Assembly (NCBI GenBank): GCA_013396995.1
Contig: VWZP01005658.1
Coordinates: 1,718,358 to 1,782,357 of the forward strand
Origin: Dicaeum eximium
Lineage: Eukaryota > Chordata > Aves > Passeriformes > Dicaeidae
DNA: 64,000 bases
Direction: 5' to 3'
The notes under the pieces are model-generated. The model made no database searches, had not been told where the DNA came from, and was given only the letters and a program-made list of their open reading frames with translations. The number at the start of each line of letters is the position of its first letter. Position 1 is the first letter of the stretch. Positions 1 through 62,449 of this stretch are shown here, in pieces. The position numbers were made by a program, and so were the translations under genes.

Positions 1-150
1 GCTCCTCCATGCCCCAGCCCCGTTTCCCCGCTGCCCCATGTCCCTCCACCCCCGTTCCCCCCTCGCAGCGCGTTCGGTGCCGCTCCGGCTCCCTCTGCTG
101 CCTCCGCGCCGGCTGCGGCCCGGGCGCTGCAGTGACCGCTTCGCTCCAAC
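1..150. promoter_or_regulatory. GC- and CpG-rich window edge, possible CpG-island fringe of the neighbouring gene
   Basis: About 140 bases are clearly GC-rich with many CpGs, then composition falls abruptly to AT-rich. Such islands normally mark promoters. In mammals the gene after TRIP12 is DNER in the same orientation, so a minus-strand DNER promoter or first exon would lie just here; that is synteny inference. No DNER coding sequence is visible in the window. Confidence 0.4.
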
Positions 151-3100
151 CCGCTCCATCTACATTTGACAGGATTTGTTCTTGATACGTCCACAGAGGC
201 TGCTCCTTGTCTCCCCGTTATCTTCCAACTGCTCTGGAATTATCTGTATATACCCCAGGTTGCTCTGGGATTTGCTGTTAAAGCAGCAGGGCTGTGATTC
301 TCTCTGTCCTCCTTCCCAGTAAGTCTCACAGGATTCACCCTTCCACACAGACTGTCAGAGATACCTGTTAATAACAAGCTTTGGCCAGTTCTCTAAAAAT
401 TCTATAGAACAAATCATCAAAACCAAACAATCCAAAAAAATGTTCTCTCGAACCTGGCCCATCTTTCTTTCTGCTGGAGCTCTGCTCCTGGCTCGTGCTA
501 ATTGTGTTGAGCCGCTGACTGATCCTCCTCGAGAGTCAGTTTTGTAGTGACCCTATTTTCCAGCTGTTCCTGCACCCCCAAAGGGTTCAATAATTCTGGT
601 CTGTATCTGAGGTTTTTTAGGAGTAAGACATTTTAGATAAGCATTGGAAAATACGGTTTCAGGACTGACAGCTACACTAGGCAATGAATTCTCTTGGTGT
701 AGTAACCTGGTATTTACAGAAAATAACAACTTCAAGAATAAGCAGGTCAGCCAATGCAGCTGACCAAGCAGGACATAACACAGTGCTCTGAGTCAGCTTG
801 TACATACTTTCACCAGAGTTTTCTTAGCTTTTTACAGAATATATAAGCAATGTTTACATTATTTTCATATAGAAATATTTAATTGTACAACAGGAAATAT
901 TATGCTTACCTAATTAGCTAGTGATTTTTTGAAATGCTGTTTCTTTTTATGCTTACTAATGTTCCAATGTGCATAGTTTAAATAATTCTATAGTCAGGTT
1001 TCAATAAAAAAATGACTAACCTTAGTATTCAATAAGGATTCAAGCTGCCTCCCTCATTTACACTTGCTAGGGTTTGAATTGTATTATCAGTCTAATAGCT
1101 TATTAGTGTGGCTTAGATAAGCTACATTACAGCTTAACTATTTATTTTGGTGGAGAAGTACTCATCCTTTAGTGGCTTGAAGGAGATCTTGCAGAGATTT
1201 TTTAATCTGTTCTGATTAAATATTTAGTACCAAAAAAACCCTCTCTTATTTGCTAAAAGGAAGCCACATGCTTTAAATGTCTCCTATAACAACAAAGATC
1301 TTTTTTCTAAATATTGATGGATTCCTTTAAAACTACCTATTTCTTGCATTTTTCTTTACTAGCATAGGAGTTAATTTATATAAGAAAGTTACTGTGTTTA
1401 GCCTTTTCTGAGCAGTGTCTGGACTGTGATTCTTGTGTTGCTTGTTTTGGGTCAAGCTGGAACTGACAAATTGACATTTTCCTCGGGCCTCCCTCAGCTT
1501 TACAGCACCTCAGGAGTTTCAAATTGCACGGGGACTGGGATCCTAATGGCACTTTGGAAATTTCAGAAGGGCCTTCATGCAACTGAAGTCAAATTTTTAA
1601 AAAAATCCCCATTTTGAATAGCAGGCAAAATTAAAGCTACATCCCCTTGAAAATAATTGCTGGAATCACAGAAAGTATTACTGTTTAACGTTGTGTTTCA
1701 TAAGCTTTAAATGCATTTATTTATAATGTTTGCTGCATGTTTTTAACTTTCTTTTTCCAAACACATAGAGTTTACCAGAATATAAACTATTAATTTAACT
1801 TTGAATGACCCACACTTCAATTTATCAAAATACTGGAGTACATCTTTAAACACATAAATAGCCCACAGAATTCAGTAAGAATTCTCACCTTGGAGGGAAC
1901 ATGCTCAGGTGTTTCACATTGGAACTTATTTTGTCTCCCCTTCCTGGGTTTGTGAGGGCAGTTTTTAACCACTGGAGAAAGGTAACAAAGGAACAGAAAC
2001 AGAATTTTTAAAAGTACATTATTTACTGCTGTAGTTGGGTGAGGGGGAAATACTGCTTTATTTCTGTGTGTACCTGAATAATTGCTATTTTTCTTCTCTC
2101 CTGGCACACACCTCGCTTCCTGACAATGCGTAGGGATTTATCTGCTTTTCTACCCAGCTCCTGCATATTATTTATTTGAACTTGCTCCCCTTTATTAACC
2201 TGTTTGAAGCTTGCATGTTTTCTTCTCTTTTTTTTTGCTAACTTTTCAGTAAGAAATGGTGATAATCCTGCTGGTTTATGTGCAGCTCTGTGTGTTGGGC
2301 AGGGGAGCTGTGGTACAAGTAGGGCGGTGTTGACACAACGAATACCAAGAGCTGCCAGCCCAGGTGGAGAAACATCCTTCATTGTGGGAATCATAAATTC
2401 TTGGGAGCCATAAACTGTGCTTTAAGACAAAGCCATAGAGCAGATGTTGAACTGCTCCATTAGGGAGCACAAAGTCACCATGCTGTGGAAATTCATGACG
2501 TGTTTTATCAGTGGCAGGCGGTTGAGGAGTGGCAGCATTTCCCACATCTTCACCTGTTTGCTTGGTTCACAGCAACTTTTATCAGCCTGTGTGGGTTTTA
2601 TTTATTTTTAGAACAATGAGATAAAACATACAGAGTATAGATATTCACAAACAGAACGGCTTTCGGATATCCAAGAAAGCTCTTTCTCTAAAGGTTAACA
2701 AAGATTTTCTCAGTGGCTATGGCACCTGTCACCAAAAAGCTGTACACACCCTTTGAACATAGGCACTCTTCAGACAAGATGTTTTTATACCCTTATAGTG
2801 TTTTTTATCACCATTTTGTGTGACACCACAGCAAATAATACTGTACATCATAAAATGAAAAATTTATCATAGGAAAAGACTGATCTGGACCTACCTCTAA
2901 GCAAACTGCCTCAGGTAGAATTCTGCATATTTGTACCTGGTTTGAATTCACTTGTTGGAAAAGTCTCTCAGAAAACAGATGTTGCAACTAACACAGGTAC
3001 AGCTCAAGGTCTTTAAATCCTATGATGTAGATGCAACAAAGTAATTAAGAATGTATAGGGTTTGCCATTTACAATCCTCTGCTCTACTCTTAGGCTGTGA

Positions 3101-3972
3101 CCTAGACTTTCAGATAATGATCTGATGCAGCTACAATTTCAGTAGAGATAAAGAAAATAATTCATAAGGTATAATTCATAAGGTATAATTCATACAGACA
3201 GTAATTTTTAGTTTAAGAAACAGAGTAAGTGCAAAGCACAGGATCAGAATTAATTAGTGTCAGAATTACCCTAAATCTTTGTCCTAGAATTTATAGAGGT
3301 GTTTCAGTAATTCAAGTGTTGTGCTTAATATGGCAGCAAGCAGAAGAAGTATTTGACCATAAGAACTTCAAGGAAGCAAGATATCTGAAGAAGAGCTATA
3401 TTTATATCCAGCAATTAAATGACTTTTTATTTCTATGAATTTCAAGGTGCATATGGCAGATGATGTGACATCTGTGTTCTGGTTGACTGGAAACCTTTCA
3501 CATTAGAAGCTGTACACAAGGTAATTTACTGACAGGTTTTAAGGCTTAATGCTAATTTTGTTATTCTTCCTGAGCACTAAACAAAAAGGTGATGCTTTAG
3601 TTTGGTTGGTAGACACGAAAGAACAGTACCTGACATTCTCAAGGGGCAGCCAGCAGTAAAAAATACCCCAAATAAAGAACTGTTTAAATTGCTTTAATTT
3701 CAGCACAAAATTTCACAGAAAATATAGAACTGAATTTATATGTTGCAATTTTTTCTTTCATGCAATTATTCTTTCAAACCTTTTTCAGGTATTCATTGAA
3801 GTTTTTCAATTTATTATTGCTCCATAATACCAACCTCACTAGAGTTGAAACTCACAATAAAATATCACTTTCTTCCTATCTGTTCTTTTACATGACCTTA
3901 TAAGTAGTAGACTATGGCTCAGTCCAGGCTTGTCTTTTCAGTTTCATTCTCTCCTTTAGCATTTCAAGAACA
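151..3972. other. Intergenic DNA downstream of TRIP12, nothing recognised
   Basis: AT-rich sequence with only short, unrelated open frames on both strands. I recognise no exon, RNA gene or transposon here apart from a 14-bp minisatellite at 3157-3194. Confidence 0.6.
3157..3194. repeat. Short tandem repeat, 14-bp unit, about 2.7 copies
   Basis: ATAATTCATAAGGT is repeated twice perfectly and followed by a partial third copy. It lies in intergenic DNA. Confidence 0.85.
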
Positions 3973-4690
3973 GATCACAGAGTCACAATATGGTTTGGGT
4001 GGGAAGGGACCTTAAAGATCATTTAGTCCCAACCCGTGCCATGGGCAGGGACACCTTTCACTGCTCAGAGCTCCATCCAGCCTGGCCTTGAACACCTCCG
4101 GGGATGGGACAGCCACAGCTTCTCTGGAACCTGTTCCTGTGCCTCACCACCCCCACAGGGAAAACTTCTGCCTAGTATCTAATCTAAACCTACTCTCTTT
4201 CAGTCTGAATCCATTGCTCCTTGTCCTGTCCTTGTCAAAAATCCCTCTCCACCTTTCTTCTGGGCTCCCTTCAGGTACTGGAATGCCACAATTAGGTCAC
4301 ACCAGAGCTTTCTCTTTTCAGGCTGAACAAAGCAAATTCTCTCCGCCTTTCCTTGTAACAGAAGTTGGTGGCCTCCTCTGGACTTGCTCCATCAGGTCCA
4401 CGTCCTTCCTGTGCTGGGAGCCCAGAGCTGGGTGCAGGGATCCAGGTGGGGCAGAGCAGAGCAGAGAGCAGAATCCCCTCTCTGCCCACAGGCTCTGGGT
4501 GCAGCCCAGGACACCTTTGGCTCTCTGGGCTGTCCATGCTCATGGCTGGGTCCTGTCCAGCCTCTCACACACCAGCACCCCTGAGTCCTTCTCAGCAGGG
4601 CTGCTCTCAACCCCTCCACCCCTCAGCCTGGACTGGTACTGGGACTTGCCCTGACCCAGGTGCAGCACCTGGCACTTGCTCTTATTAAGT
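3973..4690 (-). mobile_element. CR1 LINE, 3' portion, 5'-truncated
   Basis: Read on the minus strand, the element ends in the CR1 3' signature (GATCTTTAAGGTCCCTTCC, then CCAAACCATATTGTGACTC). Further in, it contains decayed reverse-transcriptase C-terminal sequence such as KCQVLHLGQGKSQ. The frame is broken many times. The long plus-strand open frames over it (4088-4654 and 4365-4688) are antisense accidents. GC content is higher than in the flanks. Confidence 0.9.
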
Positions 4691-7600
4691 CATGTATGCA
4701 CCTATTTTAATAAACGTGAATCCACACAATATCTTGATTCCTTTAAAGGCTGGAGGTTCAGGGTCCCAGTTAATTGAGTGCTGATCATGACTCACCCCCT
4801 CCTGAGGTGAGGAAGTGGTTTACTTCAATTTCACAGCTCAAGCTTCAGATCCCCAACAATTTAAAGACTTTACCGACAAGCTGGATTCTTGCCTAACAGC
4901 CACAGAGAGCTGTTTATGGTAAGTACAAAACTCACCCTAAAGCTCTGAACTACTGGTTTACACAATGCTGAACCTTGCTAGAGAGAACAACCAGGCTCTA
5001 ATTTCTGTAAAAAAATTAAGAATAAATATTATATGTTTATGTGAAAACAGTGAAGCCAGTATGACTTCATTGTCATGAAAAAGAGGGCCACTGTGCGTGA
5101 CATGGTCTTAACATCAACCCAAATTTAGGGAAAAGTAGACTCGACAGATGCAAGGTATCAGTGGTGTTTGCAGAGGCAGGGGATGTGTGCTGGCAGTCCA
5201 CAGGCAGAGTTACTGACAGCCTGTGAGAAACTCCATCCACTGTTTCTTAAAACCTTTTCAAAACAAAATGATAATGTTGTAAGACAGTTCTGGGCCAGTT
5301 TTCATGAGGCCTCCCACAAAAAGAACCTCTCATTTATTTTATATTCAGACTGGAAATATGCATAAATTACAGTATCCAGTCTTTATTTGAAGACAAGAAG
5401 TGATGAAGACTCAAGATATATTTTTCTCAGGAATCCTAATTTTAATCTGAATTATTCTAGTTTTCAGTCACCAGCCCTAATTTTACTTTTTTTCCTCACA
5501 GATTAAGGAGCTAACATGCTAATAAAATAATTAACATAGCATTTTTACTTTGTAGGTGATTCTACATTCAGATTAAGCCATTTTTAACATGCTTTTAAAT
5601 GAGCTGAACATTTTGTGGTCACTCTTTATTAAGACCAATGTGCTATAGCTCTCATGGACATATCATGGCCCATACATTTTTTTGATCAAGGCTTAATTAA
5701 CCTGTAACCTGCACAGTGAGGTTTGGGTGGATGTGTTTTGCAGGTCTGTATCACTAAACCTTTGCACTAACACAGTAAAGCAGGAGGTGAGTGATGTAAC
5801 ATGACCATAAACGTCTTGAGCGTCTCCATGGACATCCACAGCACTGCTCTCACTCACCTATAAGTACTCATTTTTCAAACTCCACAAACACAACAGAAAT
5901 AGAATTTTTTCCTGTCTTGCCCATTTTGCATTCCTAATTCCTATTTTTCCATTTTCAGGATGCTATTTTTTGCTAATACCTGTGAAAACTGCTCTGTCTA
6001 GAAAATCCTCTATATGCAATTATGGCATCTATCCATAAGTGCTGTCAAATCATGTTAACCACTTACTCCAGAAGAAATTGGAAATGACCAGGTGCTTGCT
6101 GGGGCAGAGATGAACATAACAGTTCCTCATCACAGATAAGTGCCAATTCATTCAATATTAAAAACAGAAGAGGAAGCCAGAAAAACTTTTGAGAATTGAA
6201 ACCATTTTGAAAAGTAGACGTAATTAAGGCCTGTAATTTTCAGCCAGTTGAAAAGGAGTGTTGAGATTACCCATAATCTGCAGCTGAAACTAGGACCCTT
6301 TTAAGGTCCTAGTTAAGTGTTTTCCACTTATTTTATCAGAGAATTTAGAAAACCCTTCTCTCTGCATATAAATTTCTCCCATTGAATTTATTTAAATTGC
6401 TAGGACTGATGTAGCACAAATAGTGCAAGGGTAAGATGCATATCAATTTAGTTTGATGCTGTCATACAGTTCTGACTTTAAAGAGAGCTCATTTTAGAAT
6501 TGTGGTATGTTTTAGTAAAACAAACATATATCCAGTTGGGTCTTAAAAACCCCACGGGGACTGCACAAACTCTCCTCTGGGGATACAAAGTAAAGGAAAG
6601 AATCCCTTCCCTTGATTCACCAGCTGTGCTCCCATCACTGCAGTGTGAGATGCTGCCAGGGCACAGCACTGACCAGGGCTCAGCCTTTCCAGCAGAGCTG
6701 CTCTCCAGCCACTTTCTCCCTTTCCTTCCCACTTCTGGTCCAGCAGAAGTAGTCAATACTGCTGGCCATAAAGTGGACATTACCACTCTTAGAACCCAGT
6801 GGTACTAAAGATAAAATAATTTTGCTGATTTATTAAGTTTTAAAATGACTTTTTTTCCCCCTTTTGAATAGCATTTATAGTTTTAGTGCCCAAGAACAAG
6901 AGCTGGTCCTCTGCATATCAAGAAATACCAAAATTCTGGAAAACCTTCCTCAATGGTTAGTAACATCAGTACTTCCAGTAAATTAAGCATGCCAAGCTAC
7001 AGAGTGAAGGCATAAAGATTTTCTTTTCCTTTTTTTTTTTTTTCCCCCGAGACGCATAGCAGAGAACTATGGGAAACATTGTGGGGGAAGAAGTAATCAG
7101 CTAGCAAATTTTCACTGTTTAGCCAATGTCTTGACAGTTTTGATACATTGAGGCAATGATCTCTAAAAAGGGCTGGAAGATGGGGCTGGGAAATAAAAGG
7201 CCACCTCTTAGATTGGCTAACTATTTCTGGATCAGCGCTTGCATCACCCTGCCTGCCAAAGAGGCTTCTGCATGCAAGAAGTCTCAAGAACAGCTGAGCT
7301 GCAGTCAGACCAGGCCTAGACTAAGCCTAGAACACCTTGGATAGCAGCTGAAGGAAGAGTAAAATATTTGGGAAACAGCTGTTGAGATGGGAAAACTGCA
7401 GTTCTTCTATTTCCAGACCATGAACTGCCTTGGCTTTCAGTGTGTAAGTTTACATTTCACAAAGGGAAACCTCCTCCTCCCACACCTCTTCCTGTTCTCA
7501 GGTATGTTGCTGATGTGGGTTGCTGTCCCACGTTCTTCCCCAGGCTTCTCTACTTCTGTCATGTACTGGGGTTTAGCAATCCTAATCCTAAAGGAGGGGA

Positions 7601-9249
7601 AACAGGCCTGAGGCAGACAAAACCAAACTTACAGTACAGGTGCTGCTTTACCCCAACATACTGTTTCCAGCCTGAACTGCTCAGTGTTCTCCCTATAGGA
7701 AAACATCACAGGACTTGGGATTGCTCCCCTCTTTGTGAAGGATGGGTGGGAGAGGCTTTCATGTCAGCTGTTATGCCTTTTAGGGTAGTTTGGGTTTTTG
7801 TTTTGAGTCTGTGTCTTCTTGTAGCATTTTGCTCTTCGAACCAGCTTTCCAGAAGCTGCTGGCAAACTAGATCCAGAGCCATCAGGAGCTTCAATCTAGT
7901 GCCTTGAACATACTGGATGTGTCTAAACTACTCTCCCTCTGCTTACAACCCGAATTGTCACTAGTCCCCAGATGCACACAGGAAGAGACCCAGAATCTGT
8001 TCCTCCCTCTGCCCCCAAAGCAGCTCCACACCTGATCAATACAGGCACATTCCAGTACCAGGAGACAAGAACATGGTATTCCTCTCGAGGCATCAGTCAT
8101 TCCTTGAGCCATTTGCTGTCAGTCACTGGCAGCAGAGGATGGAATGTTCCCCATCTGATGTACCAACAGGCACCAAGGCTCTGATCAAGGCTCTGTGCAG
8201 CTTGTGCTGCTGCACTGGGCTGGGGTGATCATTCCTACTCTTGGGGCAACCACCTACACCCACCTGAGAAAGGCTCCTGAAAACACAACGCAGTGGGAGA
8301 GAGATGGCACACTGGGGACACAGAATGGGAAGTTCCTGCAGGATCACAGGAAGAGCTCACAAAGCACAGATGCCTTCCAGTTCAAGCAATCAAGAGACCA
8401 GGGAAGGAAAGCAGGAAAAAGACAGGGCAAGCCCTGAAAAGGCTCACCTAATCAGTAGATTATACCTCCCCTTTGAATTTCAGCATTTCCAGAATCCACT
8501 TCAGCAAGGCTTTTCATTTTTCTCCATTCTGCCACCAGCTTTAGCTACAGCAAAGTTTTGGCTTGGGGAAGGCATGTTCATATTGAAACCATGGCATTCC
8601 CTCTCATGTCAGGTAGGCCCTTATTTCCTGGCTCTGCAGAGCACGGGAAGGGCCAGGGCCCAGAAACCCCACACATGACAGACCTACCTCCATCAGGGGC
8701 CAGAAGAGAGGGCACAGTGTTACAGGCACCTGGAATTTCCCCAGTCCCTGCCCTTAGGTACCCACCTTCTCATCAGAGGAGAGCTCAGTAAGAGAAAGGA
8801 GATTAAAAAAAATAAAACACACAGTTGAGGGGAAAAAAGGAAGAATCTGGACAACTCAATTATGCAAGCAGTCTGCATATGGAAATTCGAGTATCTGATT
8901 AACTTAGGCAGTGGGCATGGGGGACTGCACACATGACCGGAGTTAATTCTTGTGCACCTTCCTAGAGAACATGAAGAAGCACTGTAACTAATTCATGTCA
9001 GATGGGATGCTGAAGTGTTCCCTAAACAAGAGATTTTGGTAAAAAGCCAACATCTAACAACAACAACAAAAAAAATCGCACTAGTTCAGCAGCAGCTATC
9101 AGTGCCTGTATGGCACTTTCATCCATTTTTTTTTTTTTTGGCTGCTCTTGTTAATACAGAAAGACATGAAACTCATCCAAAACAGTAATTGGTGGTGTTA
9201 CCTAAAAACAGTTGAATTTACCATGCTAAAAAAGGCATCCATTTAAAAA
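4691..9249. other. Intergenic DNA between a CR1 and the TRIP12 3' end
   Basis: No gene recognised. Around 6540-6810 and 7160-8800 the sequence is less AT-rich and carries overlapping open frames on both strands, none with a protein signature or splice structure I know. T runs occur at about 7029-7044 and 9127-9140. It may hold conserved regulatory DNA, which cannot be judged from one sequence. Confidence 0.55.
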
Positions 9250-9271
9250 GGTAAGACTTCTGATTGCACCT

Positions 9272-9277
9272 TTTATT
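9272..9277 (-). terminator. TRIP12: Candidate distal polyadenylation signal of TRIP12 (AATAAA on the minus strand)
   Basis: TTTATT on the plus strand reads AATAAA in the gene's direction. T-rich tracts lie 30-60 nt further on, as expected downstream of a cleavage site. It is the furthest of several candidates. Confidence 0.4.
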
Positions 9278-10061
9278 ATACCTTAAATGGTATACAAAGC
9301 AGTGCAGTACTATGATGAATAAACACACCCAGGGATTGATTTTAGTGAGCTTTTCCCTTAATCCAAAATTCCTGGAAAGGAGAAACCCTTAAGATCTTGC
9401 AGCACCCCTCCACTCATTCTGAACTACTCTTACATATATTTGTTTGCAGGACAGTACAGCAGTCATGCAAAACACAACTTTTTCATTTATTCTTGTAATT
9501 TACCATCTTTACCTTTTAAGCCAAACTGCTCTTCTAATACGCTAAAAGCTGCCCTTGGTAGGAAAAAAGAAGTGTCACCCAAAAGGGTTTCATTCACTTT
9601 TCAGGCAAACTAAAACCTTAGTCTGTGCCGAAAGTGACAGCCAGAACAACCAAAATCACACCATAGGTACTTGTTTTTTCCTTCCTTTTTAAACAGGCAC
9701 CAACTTATTTTCCCACTGAAACAGTTCCACAAACAGTTACACTATCATATCTGAAAGCTCCTCAAAATTTCCAAGTCAATGAAAGCCAGATTCTAGAGGG
9801 AGACAACATGGGTAAAAGAAGTGTCAATACACATAATATTTTAATACAAAATATTAGCTTTTTTCTTTTTTTTTTTACACAAGTCAGTTTTTTTAAAATA
9901 TAGAACCTTAAAAAATGAACAAATTGCTATCCACACACTATAAACACTTGTTTGTGCTCAGTTTGATCAAGTTATCAGAACAATTTAAACACCAGTCCAT
10001 AGTTTAAACACTGCCTTGAAGTTGGATGCAAACTATGCCGCACTGCGCGCTACCGTTATTG

Positions 10062-10069
10062 TATGTACA
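10062..10069 (-). promoter_or_regulatory. Pumilio-type response element in the 3'UTR
   Basis: TGTACATA on the minus strand matches the UGUANAUA consensus bound by PUM1/PUM2. It sits in a CpG-dense patch that stands out from its surroundings. Motif-based; binding is not shown. Confidence 0.4.
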
Positions 10070-11418
10070 GGGTGAAGCGCCTTCGGTCGGGTTTAATACC
10101 GTAATAAAAAACTGTTCAGTTATCAGGTTCTTTGTGCAAGGATTTCACATTCTACTCATGCTCATGACATTTCAGTGGCACTGGTCTGAGCAAGCACAGG
10201 TAATTCTGTGAATGTTCACCAGAAGAATGTCCGTTACATGTTCTGGAAGTACGAGTTCTTCAGCTGGATAAAAGAAAACTTGTTAGTTTAGGGGAAATAA
10301 CTAGCCTGATTAGCCAGAATTTAACAATTTCTAAGCACTGAAAGGAATTTTGATTTCTCAAAGTTGAATAAAAGTAATTAACTATCACATTTTCATAAAG
10401 ATTACTATGTAGCAGGTACATCTCAGGAATATTTGTAATTGCCCGTTTTTTGAACGCATAGAAAGAAAAAAATTTCCCTCAAAGTTGGAGGTCTTTAAAG
10501 GTCTTGTTTTAGTAGTAAATCATCCACAAGTTGCAGGTTGTTAGCCAAGTAGATTTAGGATGATTTACTTGCATTACAGTAATTTACACAATTGAGCTTT
10601 AGGCATACAGTACAAAACTATGAACAAAAAGGTGAAGCAAACTTTTTTATTTATATTCAGGTAAAAACATTAACCTGATGAAGTAAATTATTGCAGATTT
10701 GAGAAATCAGCACATAAAACAGTTGGACAGAGCATTGCTTACAGGTGCTTTATCTGTGTCAAAAGACAAAGGCTGAACTGCTTGTTCTAAGCTAGCACTG
10801 GGGGGAAAGACAAAAAGAAAAAAAAAAAAGGAGAAAAAACTACAAAATTAGCCAGGAACTTAGATCAAGAACAGGAAAACTGTTTACTCAAACAGGGAAT
10901 GAAACGACTCATTTGTCTTTTAAAAAACTTTACATCAATTCGAAATGCTCTGGGCCTTACCACAATACACGCTGGCCAGCCCAAGCTGTTGGACTTCAAC
11001 TACATGAAAGAAATAATTCTTCCCTGCCTCCCGTACGAGGCTTTTGCTGCCTGAATCACTGTGTAAACAGCTCTGGAGCACTCTGGTAACGACTCTCGCC
11101 ATTATATCCTACCACTACAGTAAAACTATGCTATAAGAAAGGTTCTACCTAGTTACAAAGGCTCAATTATATTGACAATATATATTTGATTTCAGTAAAA
11201 TTTAAATTATCTTAATCAGAGAGAGAGGCATGGAGCAGTTAAATGCCCATGCTAACCAAAACATAACAATTGTTGAATGTTGCACACAAAAAGAACCAAG
11301 TGAATTGCACATCAGACAATACATGAGGATGGGTAAAATTAGAGGCAGGTGAGGGTACACAGAACTAGTCTACTAAACTAGATTTGTCAAATACATGGTG
11401 TATTTTAATTTCTGTACT

Positions 11419-11426
11419 TATGTACA
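11419..11426 (-). promoter_or_regulatory. Second Pumilio-type response element in the 3'UTR
   Basis: A second TGTACATA, about 400 nt after the stop codon. Two perfect copies in one 3'UTR suggest PUM control of the mRNA, though a single 8-mer can occur by chance. Confidence 0.35.
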
Positions 11427-11503
11427 AAAGTTGTCTTTGGAGGAAAAACTTCAGACTTAGCTAGATGGATACACACAGCCCAGTATTAAACTGCACAGCG
11501 ACA

Positions 11504-11509
11504 TTTATT
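11504..11509 (-). terminator. TRIP12: Candidate proximal polyadenylation signal of TRIP12
   Basis: AATAAA on the minus strand about 320 nt after the stop codon. It could give a short 3'UTR that omits both Pumilio-type motifs apart from any upstream ones. Motif match only. Confidence 0.25.
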
Positions 11510-11825
11510 GTTCCAGCCTGGAAAAACATCCCTTTTTAAATTTCACACAGCAAAGCAAGTTAAAAACTTCACTCATCAAATAAATGATAATTTAAACAAG
11601 AACTTGCTAAAGAAACCTTGTCACAACAACTTTTAGGGCCTGATCACTTTAAGTCCATAGGGGCTTTTAATGAATATCAACCAAGTGTCTTTGCTTATAA
11701 TCTGCAAGCCGTTTTTCTACAACAAGAAGGCGTAACACGTTTCCTTGACTCAGGTGATATATTTAGAAAAGAATCATGAGTTTCTCTTTTGCTGTAACAG
11801 GCAGACATTGCATTTTTCATTGTGA

Positions 11826-62436
<50,611 letters not shown>

Positions 62437-62449
62437 TGGCACCTCTCTC

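Larger units (their letters stand above)
9250..11825 (-). other. TRIP12: TRIP12 3' untranslated region (left limit estimated)
   Basis: AT-rich sequence directly after the TGA, without a long reading frame in the gene's orientation. On the minus strand AATAAA occurs at 11504-11509, 10646-10651, 9486-9491 and 9272-9277; I set the end about 20 nt past the last. It holds two UGUACAUA motifs, short A and T runs, and a CpG-dense patch at about 10030-10110. The real cleavage site cannot be fixed without transcripts, and shorter forms are likely. Confidence 0.55.

Noticed and set aside
4088..4688. Long plus-strand open frames (188 and 107 codons)
   Set aside because: They run antisense over a CR1 element; composition reflects the GC-rich repeat, and they have no splice or start context.
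62437..62442. GTG-initiated extension of the TRIP12 start (two extra residues)
   Set aside because: Known TRIP12 proteins begin at the ATG, and nothing supports non-ATG initiation.
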